Shown one piece after another: positions 15,248 through 24,268 of a stretch of 64,000 nt of DNA. The notes beneath the pieces are model-generated. The model searched no databases and was not told where the DNA came from. It saw only the letters and a program-made list of their open reading frames with translations. Both the position numbers and the translations under genes were made by a program. Each line of letters begins with the position of its first letter. Position 1 is the stretch's first letter. Origin of the DNA: JALORV01 sp963769745 (GTDB lineage: Bacteria; Pseudomonadota; Gammaproteobacteria; Burkholderiales; Burkholderiaceae_F); the NCBI GenBank assembly GCA_963769745.1, contig CAVYNB010000016.1, positions 50,850 to 114,849 of the forward strand, given 5' to 3'.

Positions 15248-15844
15248 CTACAGCGCCAGGGATTCGACCGGGCCGCTGGCCTGCGGTTCAACTCGCACGG
15301 CGGCCAGTCGCTGGATCATGGCGGGTTGTGGCTCGGCAACGTAGCCATCCTCAAAGGCGAGGATGCGCAAATCGCTGAACACGTCGATCAGCTCGCGTGG
15401 ACGCAGCAGGAAGTCGGGGTTGCGCGGCCGGCCGAACTGCTCGTTGCCGCTTGCGAAGGTCTCGTAGATCAGCAGGCCACCCGGGGCCAGCGCCGCCGAC
15501 AGTCGCGGCATCAGGGGCCGGTGAAGGTAATGAACGACGACGACCGCGTCGTAGCTCTGGTCGGCGAAGGGCCAGGGTCCGCTCTCGAGATCGGCCCGCA
15601 GGAACTCGACTCCCGGAGTGCCGGAAAGCGATGTTGCGCACGTCGCGTCGACATCCACCGCGGTGACGAGGCAGCCGCGCTCGGCCAGATGGCGCGCCTG
15701 GCGTCCATGGCCGCTAGCAACGTCGAGGACGCGGGCGCCCGGCGCCAGACGCGCCGCGAAGCGCACGACCCAGGGCGACGGCGCACGCGCAAGCGGGTTG
15801 GAGGTCGGCCGAGCTTCGTCCGGCATCGACCGCGCGTGCCTCAC
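15248..15844 (-). CDS. Class I SAM-dependent methyltransferase
   Basis: A 198-residue protein with the Rossmann methyltransferase motifs: APGARVLDVASGHGRQARHLAERG (motif I, SAM binding), the VDVD acidic strand end, LRADLESGPWPF, and YDAVVVVHYLHRPLMP. It resembles the TehB/small-molecule methyltransferase group; the substrate is unknown. The start may be GTG 15844 or ATG 15826; neither has a strong ribosome-binding site. It sits 2 bases after trpS and 85 before dapA on the same strand. Confidence 0.83.
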   Translation of the reverse strand: MRHARSMPDEARPTSNPLARAPSPWVVRFAARLAPGARVLDVASGHGRQARHLAERGCLVTAVDVDATCATSLSGTPGVEFLRADLESGPWPFADQSYDAVVVVHYLHRPLMPRLSAALAPGGLLIYETFASGNEQFGRPRNPDFLLRPRELIDVFSDLRILAFEDGYVAEPQPAMIQRLAAVRVEPQASGPVESLAL

Positions 15845-15846
15845 GC

Positions 15847-17049
15847 CTAGTCGTAGGTGAGTCCCATGGCGCCGCGGACTTCGCGCATGGTGTCCTGCGC
15901 CGTAGCGCGCGCGCGGTCACAGCCATCCGCGACGATGGATCGCAGCAGCGACGGATCATCCAGGTAGCGCTGCGCCCGTTCGCGCCAGGGCTGCTGCTCC
16001 CTGAGCATCGCGTCGATGACCGGCTGCTTGCAGTCGAGGCAGCCGATGCCCGCCGTGCGGCAGCCCTGCGCCGCCCAGGCCTGTGTCTCATCGGTCGAGT
16101 AGACCTTGTGCAGCTGCCACACCGGACAGCGCTCGGGTTCGCCCGGATCGGTTCGTCGTACGCGCGCCGGATCGGTCGTCATGCGGCGTACTTTGTCCGT
16201 CAGCGCTTTGGGCTCCTCGCGCATCAGGATCATGTTGCCGTAGCTCTTGGACATCTTCTGACCATCGAGACCGGGCAGCTTGGGAGTCTCGGTGAGCTTC
16301 ACGTCCGGCTCGACCAGGATGACGCGCCGCGAACCCTCGAGATAACCGAAGGCACGCTCGCGATCGCCCATCGACATGCTCTGCGCCTGCGACAGCAGCG
16401 CGCGCGCCTGCTCGAGCGCATCGTCGTCGCCCTGCTCCTGGTACCGCGTGCGCAGGTCGTGATAAAGCTTCGCGCGCTTGGCGCCGAGCTTCTTCACCGC
16501 CGCCCTGGCCTTTTCCTCGAATCCCGGCTCGCGGCCGAAGAGGTTGTTGAAGCGGCGCGCAATCTCGCGCGTCATCTCGATGTGCGGCACCTGGTCTTCG
16601 CCGACCGGCACCATGGTCGCGCGGTAGATCAGGATATCGGCCGCCTGCATCAGCGGATAGCCGAGGAAGCCGTAGGTCGCGAGGTCACGGTCCTTGATCT
16701 TGTCGATCTGGTCCTTGTACGTCGGCACGCGCTCGAGCCAGCCCAACGGTGTTGACATCGACAGCAGCAGGAACAGTTCCGCATGCTCGGGCACACGCGA
16801 CTGGATGAAGACGGTGGCTTTCTCGGGATCGAGGCCGGCGGCAAACCAGTCGATCACCATGTCCCAGACGCTGGCTTCGAGCACTTCGGGCGTTTCGTAG
16901 TGCGTCGTCAGCGCATGCCAGTCGGCGACGAAGAAGAAGCACGGGTACTCGTCCTGCAGCTTGACCCAGTTCTTCAGCGCACCGTGGTAGTGGCCGATAT
17001 GCAGCGCGCCGGTCGGGCGCATGCCGGAAAGCACGCGATCAGGAAACAT
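15847..17049 (-). CDS. trpS: Tryptophan--tRNA ligase
   Basis: Class I synthetase charging tRNA-Trp. HIGH motif at 17-20 (LHIGHYHG) and KMSKS at 265-269. At 400 aa it is about 65 longer than E. coli TrpS. The extra sequence is a charged helical insertion near residues 178-245 (GFEEKARAAVKKLGAKRAKLY and onward) ahead of the KMSKS loop, a form known in Xanthomonas-like and some beta lineages. The C-terminal region has a CLDCKQ segment and the usual helical end. It lies 15 bases after the site-2 protease gene. Confidence 0.95.
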   Translation of the reverse strand: MFPDRVLSGMRPTGALHIGHYHGALKNWVKLQDEYPCFFFVADWHALTTHYETPEVLEASVWDMVIDWFAAGLDPEKATVFIQSRVPEHAELFLLLSMSTPLGWLERVPTYKDQIDKIKDRDLATYGFLGYPLMQAADILIYRATMVPVGEDQVPHIEMTREIARRFNNLFGREPGFEEKARAAVKKLGAKRAKLYHDLRTRYQEQGDDDALEQARALLSQAQSMSMGDRERAFGYLEGSRRVILVEPDVKLTETPKLPGLDGQKMSKSYGNMILMREEPKALTDKVRRMTTDPARVRRTDPGEPERCPVWQLHKVYSTDETQAWAAQGCRTAGIGCLDCKQPVIDAMLREQQPWRERAQRYLDDPSLLRSIVADGCDRARATAQDTMREVRGAMGLTYD

Positions 17050-17064
17050 GGTTCAAACGAACAC

Positions 17065-17712
17065 TCAGATAAACAGTCGGACGATGCCGACGCCGAACTC
17101 GTAGAACGGCTGCAGGAAGAAGCCGATCGTGTTGGTCGCCAGCAGGAAAATCAGAATGAAGAACCCGTACGGCTCGACACGCGACAGCGCGTACGCCAGC
17201 TTGTGCGGCAGCAGGCCGACGAGAATACGGCCGCCGTCCAGCGGCGGCAACGGCAGCAGGTTAAGTGCCATCAGTCCGATGTTGACGAACACGCCCGCCT
17301 TGGCCATCTCGATGAAGAATGTCTCCTCGACGCCCGACGACAGCAGGACCCTGAGCAGCACGGCCCATGCAATTGCCATCAGCAGGTTGATGCCGGGACC
17401 GGCCGCGGCGACCCAGATCATGTCGCGCTTGGGATGCCGCAGGTTGCCGAAGTTGACCGGCACGGGTTTGGCCCAGCCGAACAGGAAGCCCGCCCCGCCC
17501 GACAGCTTGGTGACCAATACGATCGCCAGCGGCACGAGGATGGTGCCGACCGGGTCGATATGCTTGAGAGGATTCAGCGTCACGCGACCGAGCATGTAGG
17601 CCGTCGAGTCGCCGAACATGCGGGCGACATAGCCATGGGCCGCTTCATGCAGGGTGATGGCCAGCAGCACCGGGATCGCGTAGACGGTGATCGCCTGAAT
17701 GATGCCGTCCAT
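17065..17712 (-). CDS. Site-2 protease family (M50) membrane zinc protease
   Basis: A 215-residue intramembrane metalloprotease of the short, rhomboid-free M50B type. HEXXH zinc motif HEAAH at 22-26 in the first membrane segment, and the third ligand Asp159 in NLLPLPPLDGG. About five to six hydrophobic segments; no PDZ or CBS domain. Such genes commonly neighbour trpS, yciO and the PHP gene in proteobacteria. The substrate is unknown. Confidence 0.9.
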   Translation of the reverse strand: MDGIIQAITVYAIPVLLAITLHEAAHGYVARMFGDSTAYMLGRVTLNPLKHIDPVGTILVPLAIVLVTKLSGGAGFLFGWAKPVPVNFGNLRHPKRDMIWVAAAGPGINLLMAIAWAVLLRVLLSSGVEETFFIEMAKAGVFVNIGLMALNLLPLPPLDGGRILVGLLPHKLAYALSRVEPYGFFILIFLLATNTIGFFLQPFYEFGVGIVRLFI

Positions 17713-17747
17713 TGCGATCAGTCTAGCAGTCGCCCCACGGGGCCTAA

Positions 17748-18372
17748 TCAGAGACCGAGTGCCGCCAGATCACCCTTGCCGGCCCGCACGACCACCGCCT
17801 GCGCACCGGTGAGGTCGACCACCGTCGTCGGCTCCACCCCGCACGGGTCCCGCGTCGAGCACGAAGTCGATCGAATAGTCGAGCCGCGCGCGGATGTCGT
17901 CGACGTCGTTCAGCGGCAGTTCATCGCCGGGCAACTGCAGGGTCGTGCTGATCAGCGGCTGGCCGAGGACGTCGAGCAGCCCGAGTGCCACGGTGTTGTC
18001 GGGAATGCGCAGGCCGATCGTGCGGCGCGACGGATGCGACAGCCGCCGCGGCACTTCGCGCGTCGCTTCGAGGATCAGCGTGTAGGGTCCCGGCGTGACG
18101 TCCCGCAGCAGTCGGTAGGTGGCGTTGTCGACCTTGGCATAGGACGCAAGGTCGGACAGGTCGCGGCACATCATCGTCAGCAGGTGCCGTTCATCGATGC
18201 GGCGGATCGCACGGATGCGGTCGACCGCCGCCTTGTCGTCCAGATGACAGACCAGCGCGTAGCACGAGTCGGTAGGAATCGCGCCGACGCCGCCGTGGTC
18301 GAGGATCTGCGCGGCCTGTCGCAACAGACGTACCTGTGGATCGACCGGATGGACAACGAACAGCTGCGCCAT
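17748..18372 (-). pseudogene. yciO: YciO/Sua5/YrdC family protein, frameshifted near the 3' end
   Basis: The first 175 codons encode a YrdC-fold protein of the YciO type (MAQLFVVHPVDPQ start, then GGVGAIPTDSCYAL, TPGPYTLIL, RRTIGLRIPDN). Relatives bind nucleotides and tRNA, and TsaC/Sua5 members make threonylcarbamoyl-AMP for t6A. After VLDAGP the frame goes wrong: one extra base in the run 17844-17847 puts the expected ending (CGVEPTTVVDLTG, then VVVRAGKGDLAALGL and stop at 17748) in another frame. Removing one base restores a normal 207-residue protein. Only one base is involved and the tail is well conserved, so a sequence error is as likely as real inactivation. Confidence 0.82.
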
Positions 18373-18428
18373 GGGTCAGTTGCGCGCAGCGACGGTTGCT
18401 GCGCCCGCGGCGCGTAGGACGTCCGGCC

Positions 18429-19292
18429 TCACGTGAAGCGATGCCAGACCGGCGTCAGTCCCGGAGGCAACGGCGGAACGTGTCCGAGTTCGACGTTCTC
18501 CGCCTCCCCGGGCCCATGAAAGTCACTGCCGCGCGACGCCTCGAGTTCCATCTCCTCGGTCATGCGTGCGAACTTGCGCATCTGGTCCGGGGTGTGATTG
18601 CTGGTGACGACTTCGAGCGCTGTCCCGCCCGCCTCCTTGAACTCCTTCACCAGCTCGTGCAGCTTCAGTTCCCCGATGCGGTAGCGCCCGGGATGGGCCA
18701 GCACGGCCACACCGCCGGCGGAGGCAATCCACGCCACCGCCTCGTCAAGATGCGCCCACTCGTGCGGAACGTAGCCGGGTTTGCCGTCCACGAGGTAACG
18801 CCTGAACACTTCGCGCACGTCGCGGCAGTATCCGGATTCGACCAGGTGCCGCGCGAAGTGCGTACGCGAGATCAGCTCGGGATTGCGGACGAATCGCAGC
18901 GCACCTTCATACGCGTCATCGATACCGGCGGCAGCGAGGCCCTCTGCCATCTGCCGTGCGCGCGCCGTGCGCCCGCTGCGTACGCGCGCCAGCGACTGTT
19001 GCAGCGGCCGATGGTCGGGATCGATGCCGAGACCGACAACATGGATGGTGGTCGACGCCCAGGTGACGGAAACCTCGACCCCATGGACGAACGGAATGCC
19101 GACGGCGCGAGCGGTTGTGTCGGCTTCGGCCAGCCCGGAGACCTCGTCATGGTCGGTCAGCGAGTACAGCTCAACTCCGTGCGCGGCAGCACGCTCGACC
19201 ACTTCGCGCGGCGTCAACAGGCCGTCGGATACGGTGGAGTGGGAGTGCAGGTCTGCGTCAACCAGGCTCGCCGGATGATCATGCATCGACAT
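18429..19292 (-). CDS. rnm: RNase AM (PHP-domain 5'-3' exoribonuclease, YciV)
   Basis: A 287-residue PHP-family metal-dependent phosphoesterase; E. coli YciV (RNase AM) trims 5' ends of ribosomal RNAs and degrades short RNA and pAp. PHP motifs in order: DLHSHSTVSDG, SLTDHDE, HGVEVSV, LAHPGRY and GSDFHGP. It belongs to the conserved PHP-yciO-trpS neighbourhood. A TAGAAT box ends 6 bases before the first ATG (19292), so the message may be leaderless. Confidence 0.92.
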   Translation of the reverse strand: MSMHDHPASLVDADLHSHSTVSDGLLTPREVVERAAAHGVELYSLTDHDEVSGLAEADTTARAVGIPFVHGVEVSVTWASTTIHVVGLGIDPDHRPLQQSLARVRSGRTARARQMAEGLAAAGIDDAYEGALRFVRNPELISRTHFARHLVESGYCRDVREVFRRYLVDGKPGYVPHEWAHLDEAVAWIASAGGVAVLAHPGRYRIGELKLHELVKEFKEAGGTALEVVTSNHTPDQMRKFARMTEEMELEASRGSDFHGPGEAENVELGHVPPLPPGLTPVWHRFT

Positions 19293-19298
19293 CGCAGC

Positions 19299-19304
19299 AT
19301 TCTA
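19299..19304 (-). promoter_or_regulatory. -10 box of rnm placed for leaderless transcription
   Basis: TAGAAT on the minus strand, overlapping the TAG stop of the upstream alpha/beta hydrolase and separated from the rnm ATG by only 6 bases (19293-19298). Transcription would start at or next to the A of the ATG. No good -35 is visible. Confidence 0.45.
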
Positions 19305-20210
19305 CCGGCCGGCTGCATCGACCCTTCGTTCAATAAAGTCGACGATCGCCCGTGCCACGCGTTCCGGCTGGTCGTGATGGACCATGTGGCCGGCATCCGC
19401 GATGACGAGGCTTTCGACGTCCGGGATCACGGCGCGTCGCCGTTCCACCTCGTCGACTGCCGCCGCCGGATTGTCCGCGACGAAGCGCAGCACATCGGTG
19501 GCCTCGGCGCGCACCCAGAGCACCGGACAGGCGATGCGCTCCCAGCAGGCCAGAACTTCATCCAGGCGATACAGCGTCGGATTGACGATCCGGTGGGCCG
19601 GGTCGCCAGCGACGGCCCAGCGGCCGTCGGCCTGCTCCAGTGCCCAGTGCCTCGCGAGAAAGGCAGCGCGTTCGGCGGTGAGTCGCGGATTGTTCCGTCG
19701 CAGGCGCGCTGCGACATCTTCCGGGCTCGCGTAGTCGCGCAGCGAAGGGCCGGTCAGCAGTTCGTCGAGCCATTGCGCATAGCGGCCCGGTGCCTGCGAG
19801 GCATGAGTTTCACGCAGTCCGAATCCCTCGAGGTTAACGACCGCGCGCACCCGCCCGGGCCGGATGCCCGCATAGAGCAGGGCCACGTTGCCCCCCATGC
19901 TGTGCCCGACCAGCACCACGGGATCCGGCGTGAGGCTGTCGAGCACCCGCTCGAGGTCTGCGAGGTAATCGGGAAACCAGTAGCAGTCGGCAAGGGCGCG
20001 CTCGGTCAGGCCATAGCCGCGCCAGTCGGGCGCGATCACCTGCCAGTCCGGGCCGAGCGCGTCCACGACGAACTGAAACGAGGCCGACACGTCCATCCAG
20101 CCGTGCAGCATGACCAGCGTGCGGCTGCCGTGCCGAGGCTCGCCCCAGCAACGCAGGTGATAGCGCAGGCCGCGGACGTCGACGAAGCGGGAGTGCGATG
20201 GGCGCGGCAT
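19302..20210 (-). CDS. Alpha/beta hydrolase
   Basis: A 302-residue soluble alpha/beta-fold hydrolase. The oxyanion region is LHGWMD, the nucleophile Ser104 is in GHSMGG, the acid is probably in the WVRAEATD segment near 232-240, and the catalytic His275 is in DAGHMVHHD. The cap domain lies at about 135-215. The substrate is unknown. It sits upstream of rnm on the same strand and is divergent from the acyl-CoA synthetase. Confidence 0.88.
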   Translation of the reverse strand: MPRPSHSRFVDVRGLRYHLRCWGEPRHGSRTLVMLHGWMDVSASFQFVVDALGPDWQVIAPDWRGYGLTERALADCYWFPDYLADLERVLDSLTPDPVVLVGHSMGGNVALLYAGIRPGRVRAVVNLEGFGLRETHASQAPGRYAQWLDELLTGPSLRDYASPEDVAARLRRNNPRLTAERAAFLARHWALEQADGRWAVAGDPAHRIVNPTLYRLDEVLACWERIACPVLWVRAEATDVLRFVADNPAAAVDEVERRRAVIPDVESLVIADAGHMVHHDQPERVARAIVDFIERRVDAAGR

Positions 20211-20266
20211 GGCGATCAGTTGGCCTCTCGGCCCTCGAGCATTTGCAGGGGTGAACCGGTTCGGCG

Positions 20267-20272
20267 ATTATA
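20267..20272 (-). promoter_or_regulatory. -10 box for the alpha/beta hydrolase
   Basis: TATAAT on the minus strand, 56 bases before the hydrolase ATG, in the gap shared with the divergent acyl-CoA synthetase gene. The -35 is weak. Confidence 0.45.
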
Positions 20273-20305
20273 GGAACCGGCCCGTCCGAGACAGAGAGGA
20301 TCACT

Positions 20306-21968
20306 ATGCGCGACCACTATCGCGCGCTGTACGAGTCGTTCCGCTGGAACGTGCCGGCCGAATTCAACATCGCCGAAGTCTGCTGCCGTCGCTGGGCCAA
20401 CGAATCGTCACGCATCGCCCTGCACTGCGAGGACGATCAGGGGCGGTCGTTCTCTTACACCTACGCCGCCCTGCAGGCCGACGCCAACCGACTGTCGAAT
20501 GTCTTGCGGGCGCTCGGCGTGACGCGGGGCGACCGGGTGGCCATCGTGCTGCCGCAGCGACCCGAAACGGCGATCGCGCACATCGCGATCTACCAGCTGG
20601 GCGCCGTCGCGATGCCACTGTCGCTGCTGTTCGGCCCCGACGCGCTGGAGTACCGCCTGCAGGACAGCGGTGCCGTCGCCGCGATCATCGATCCGATTGC
20701 AGTTCCCGCCATCGAATCGGTGCGCGCGAGTTGTCCCGCACTGGCCAGCCTGATCGTCGTTGGTGGGCACGCATCGGGTGCCCATGAGTGGAGCGAACTG
20801 TTGTCCGCGGCTTCGGACCGCGTCGACTGCGTACCGACACAGGCCAGCGATCCCGCGGTGCTGATCTACACGAGCGGGACCACGGGACCGCCCAAGGGTG
20901 CATTGATGCCGCACTCGGCGCTGATCGGCAATCTGCCGGGATTCGTGGCGTCGCAGGACTGGTTTCCGCGCGCCGGCGACGTGTTCTGGTCGCCGGCAGA
21001 CTGGGCCTGGACCGGCGGCCTGATGGATGCGCTGTTGCCGACCTTGTACTTCGGGTTCCCGATCGTCGGTACGCGCGGGCGATTCGCGCCCGACCGCGCC
21101 TTCGAACTGATGCAGCGCTATGGCGTGACCAATTCGTTCCTGTTCCCGACCGCGCTGAAAATGATGATGAAGTCGGTCGACGACCCGCGTCGGCAGTACG
21201 CGCTGCGGCTGCGGTCCATCATGAGTGCGGGCGAGGCGGTCGGCGAGACGGTGTTCGACTGGTGCCGCAAGTCGCTCGGCGTGACGGTCAACGAGATGTT
21301 CGGCCAGACCGAGATGAACTACATCGTCGGCAACTCGCACGAGAAATGGCCGGCGCGGCCCGGCAGCATGGGTCGCCCGTATCCGGGACATCGGGTGGCG
21401 GTGGTCGACGACGACGGCCAGCCGGTGCCCGCCGGAACCACCGGAGAAGTCGCGCTGAATCGCCGCGATATCCACGGCCATCGCCGATCCCGTGTTCTTC
21501 CTCGAGTACTGGCGCAATCCGGGCGCAACCCAGCGCAAGTTCAGCGGCGACTGGTGCCGCACCGGTGACCTGGCGAGCTGCGATGAGCAGGGCTACCTCT
21601 GGTATCAGGGACGCGCCGATGACGTCTTCAAGGCCGCCGGCTATCGCATCGGTCCCAGCGAAATCGAGAACTGCCTGATCAAGCATCCGGCGGTCGCCAA
21701 CGTGGCCGTGGTGCCCCGGCCGGATGCCGAGCGCGGGGCTGTGGTCAAGGCGTTCGTGGTGCTGGCGGCCGGCCACCGGGGTTCGGCCGCGCTGGTGGCC
21801 GAGTTGCAGCAGCACGTGCGCGGCAAACTCGCGCCTTACGAGTACCCGAAGGACATCGAGTTCATCGACGCATTGCCGATGACGACTACCGGGAAGGTCC
21901 AGCGCCGAGTGCTGCGCGATCTGGAGGCAACGCGGGCTGCGGAGTCGGCCAGGAACGAATCGGCCTGA
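20306..21968 (+). pseudogene. AMP-dependent acyl-CoA synthetase, one-base frameshift
   Basis: Adenylate-forming enzyme that activates a carboxylic acid to its CoA thioester (acetyl/medium-chain type). The P-loop IYTSGTTGPPKG lies at 188-199, then NEMFGQTEMNYIVGN, and, in the second frame, GDWCRTGDL, the GRADDVFKAAGYRIGP hinge and the catalytic-Lys region TTTGKVQRR. The frame breaks after RRDIHGH: one extra base near 21482 moves FFLEYWRNP and the last 160 residues into the +1 frame. Without it the protein would be 553 aa and complete. An AGAGAGG ribosome-binding site precedes the ATG. The MaoC-like gene is convergent. Confidence 0.85.
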
Positions 21969-21998
21969 TCGGCGCGCTGCGACGGCGACGTTGAGAAC

Positions 21999-22455
21999 CT
22001 AGCCGTCGGCGACGAGCATCTTGCCGCGGGCGGTGGCGACCACTTCACCCTTCTGGTTGCGCGCCTCACACTCGGCCACGACGATGCCGCCGTCGCGATG
22101 CGGCTTCGGCACGAGTTCGACGACACTCCATTCGATGGTCAGCGTGTCGCCGGGGCGTACCGGTGCGAGGAAGCGCGCGTTGTGTTCGAGGTAACCGAGC
22201 GCTGTTCCTGCGACCAGATTCCCGAACGGCGCGCTCATCAGCGCTGAGGTCAGTACGCCGTGCAGGATGCGGCTGCCAAAGCGCGACGACTGCGCGAACT
22301 CGTCGTCGACGTGCAGCGGGTTGAAGTCACCGATGAGTTCCGCGCCGCGGTCGAGGTGGGCAACGGTAATGTCGACCGTCGAACCAAACGTGTCTCCGAC
22401 ACGGAACTCGGAAAAGCGGCGGCCGACGATCGGGGACGTACCGCACGCCCGCCAT
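21999..22455 (-). CDS. MaoC-like acyl dehydratase, start region probably frameshifted
   Basis: Hotdog-fold enoyl-CoA hydratase/dehydratase domain: RRFSEFRVGDTF, then the catalytic loop ELIGDFNPLHVDDEFAQ (Asp/His pair) and the SRILHGVLTSALMSAPFG helix. It likely acts on an acyl-CoA, which fits the neighbouring synthetase. No ATG, GTG or TTG exists near the beginning in the frame of the domain. An ATG at 22455, 7 bases after the previous gene, would give MAGVRYVPD and join the domain if one base near 22430 were removed; the length then becomes exactly 151 codons plus stop. The domain is certain; the start is inferred. Confidence 0.8.
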
Positions 22456-22462
22456 CGCCAAA

Positions 22463-22834
22463 CTAGGGTCGGCTGCGGGTGTTGGACCAGGCGCCGCGCC
22501 GCGCGGGCAGCGGCCGGAACGTGGCATTGGCGATCGATGCAGCCAGAACGCGGTCGCGTTCGTCCGCCGTCGAGTCGATCAGGCGGGTCACGTAGGCGGC
22601 GGGAATGTCGCGGTAGCGGCGGCGGTCGGGGCGGAAGGTGATCTCGCGCCAGCCTTCCTTCACGAGCCAGCGCCACAGGGCATCCGTCATGCCTGCCTGT
22701 ACGGTCATGCGCACGTCATCACGGAACAGGCGCGCACCCAGGGCCGGCTTGGTTCCCACCGACGGCAGTCCGCGGGACACGCGGATCTTCAGCAGCGTCC
22801 GAAAACGATCACGTACGGGTCCGACCAGATTCAC
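22463..22834 (-). CDS. Small protein of unknown function, tandem paralogue 1
   Basis: A 123-residue basic protein with no signal peptide or known domain that I recognise. It shares with the next gene a core of about 80 residues: RMTVQAGMTDALWRWLVKEGWRE, then RYRDIPAAYVTRLIDS and ADERDRVLAASIANAT, rich in Arg and Trp. The start is GTG 22834 because MNLVGP aligns with MNLASI of the paralogue; a GGAGG lies 11 bases upstream. It is co-directional with the paralogue and followed by the MaoC gene. Confidence 0.7.
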   Translation of the reverse strand: MNLVGPVRDRFRTLLKIRVSRGLPSVGTKPALGARLFRDDVRMTVQAGMTDALWRWLVKEGWREITFRPDRRRYRDIPAAYVTRLIDSTADERDRVLAASIANATFRPLPARRGAWSNTRSRP

Positions 22835-22899
22835 TTCGATGCAATCCTCCGAGCACGAACTTTATCGGCGCAAGCGAACCGACGTATCCCCCGAAAGAG

Positions 22900-23262
22900 T
22901 TAGTTCGTCGAGCTGCGCTCCACCGCCACTTCGCGCTGGGGACGCGTCGCCTCGCGGATCGCCAGCAGGAGAATCTTTTGCCGGTCGTCCGGTGCGACAT
23001 CGTAAAGCCTGTTGACGAGCGAGGTCGACAGCGCACGGTAGTGCAGGCGGTTCTCGCCCGTCCGCAGTTCGCGCCAGCCCAGCGCCGCCAGCCACTGCCA
23101 CATCTCGTCGGTCAGCCCCGCCTGCACTGTCATGCGCAATCCGGCACAACACAGCGTCGCTCCCATGCGCGGCTTGGGCGCGCTGGCCAGCCGCGGCGGG
23201 GCAGGTTTCCTGCGGCCCAGCAACTGACTCAGCGGGGTGTTCAGTATCGACGCCAGATTCAT
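22900..23262 (-). CDS. Small protein of unknown function, tandem paralogue 2
   Basis: A 120-residue basic protein, paralogous to the gene that follows it. Shared features: MNL start, LRMTVQAGLTDEMWQWLAALGWRE core, LHYRALSTSLVNRLYDV, and a DDRQKILLLAIREAT C-terminal helix. The N-terminal 45 residues differ and carry a Pro/Arg-rich stretch and two adjacent Cys. Excellent ribosome-binding site (GGAGG, 4 bases before the ATG at 23262). The fold appears helical; the conserved Trp and Arg could bind RNA or a partner, but no function can be assigned. Confidence 0.75.
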   Translation of the reverse strand: MNLASILNTPLSQLLGRRKPAPPRLASAPKPRMGATLCCAGLRMTVQAGLTDEMWQWLAALGWRELRTGENRLHYRALSTSLVNRLYDVAPDDRQKILLLAIREATRPQREVAVERSSTN

Positions 23263-23342
23263 GTGTCCTCCAGTATTGCCAAGGACTGTATCGGCGCCGT
23301 CTGCGGGATTCGATCCCACGTGGGTGCGATCGCGGCTGGAGG

Positions 23343-24155
23343 CTAGTCCGGAGAGGGTATCGCCCGGGCGGCCTCCGGCTGACCGAGCAGCTCGATTTCC
23401 ACTGCGGAGAAACCCGCGGCGCGCCGTGCGGCAAGGTTGAACGGCCCGCGCGGTCGCGGCACGCAATGACGCGCCGCAATGCGCGCATCCGTGGCGACCG
23501 GATCCAGCCCGCGGGAGCCGCAGAGCCAGTTGAACCAACGGTTACCGATGGCCACATGGCCAATCTCGTCCTGCAGGATGATGTCGAGGATCGCCGCGGC
23601 CGCCGGGTCACCGGCCGCGATCAGCTTGGACCTGATGCCCGGTGAAACGTCCAGACCGCGGGCTTCGAGCCGGCGCGGCACGAGCGCCATGCGGTCGAGC
23701 ACATCGCCGGCGGTGCGCGCCGCCATGTCCCACAGGCCGTCGTGCGCATCGAAGTCGCCATAGGCATAGCCCAGCGTCGCGAGATGCGCGCTCAGCAGCC
23801 GGAAGTGACGCGTTTCCTCATGAGCGACCCGCAGCCAGTCGAGGTAATAGACCGGCGGCAGTCCGGCGAAGCGCCAGATCGCATCGAGCGCCAGTCCGAT
23901 CGCATTGAATTCGATGTGTGCGATCGAGTGCAGCAGGGCGGCGTGACCGTCCGCCGTGCGCGCATTGCGTGCCGGGACCTGGTGGATTGGTACCAGGCGT
24001 GGACGTACAGGTCGGCCCGGCACCGGGCGATCGGGCGCGAGCGGCCGTTCGGGTTCGAGCGGCAACGATGCGGACAAGGCGTCCACCGCCCGGCAACGCG
24101 CATCCGGCTCGCCGATCGCGAGCGCCTCGAGCGCCAGGGTCCGCAGTTCGCTCAT
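23343..24155 (-). CDS. DUF455 ferritin-like family protein
   Basis: A 270-residue helical protein of the DUF455 family. Two helix pairs carry the Glu/His residues expected of a ferritin-like di-iron four-helix bundle: HIEFNAIGLALDAIWRF with HEETRHFRLLSAHL, and ILQDEIGHVAIGNRW. No reaction is established for the family as far as I know. The ATG at 24155 is selected because of the GAGGAAG ribosome-binding site upstream; the frame is open further. Divergent from the carbonic anhydrase gene. Confidence 0.82.
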   Translation of the reverse strand: MSELRTLALEALAIGEPDARCRAVDALSASLPLEPERPLAPDRPVPGRPVRPRLVPIHQVPARNARTADGHAALLHSIAHIEFNAIGLALDAIWRFAGLPPVYYLDWLRVAHEETRHFRLLSAHLATLGYAYGDFDAHDGLWDMAARTAGDVLDRMALVPRRLEARGLDVSPGIRSKLIAAGDPAAAAILDIILQDEIGHVAIGNRWFNWLCGSRGLDPVATDARIAARHCVPRPRGPFNLAARRAAGFSAVEIELLGQPEAARAIPSPD

Positions 24156-24268
24156 GCGGTCTTCCTCGATCGTGCCGCCATCGGCCGCCGCACGAGTCCC
24201 CGTAAACTGGCGTCGAGTCTGCTTCGCACATTCCACCCTGCAACCCTACCGATGATCGGGCTCCCGCC

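Noticed and set aside
16783..20273. Two long plus-strand open frames (about 540 and 645 codons) opposite trpS, the site-2 protease, yciO, rnm and the hydrolase
   Set aside because: Both run antisense to well-recognised proteins and have no family features.
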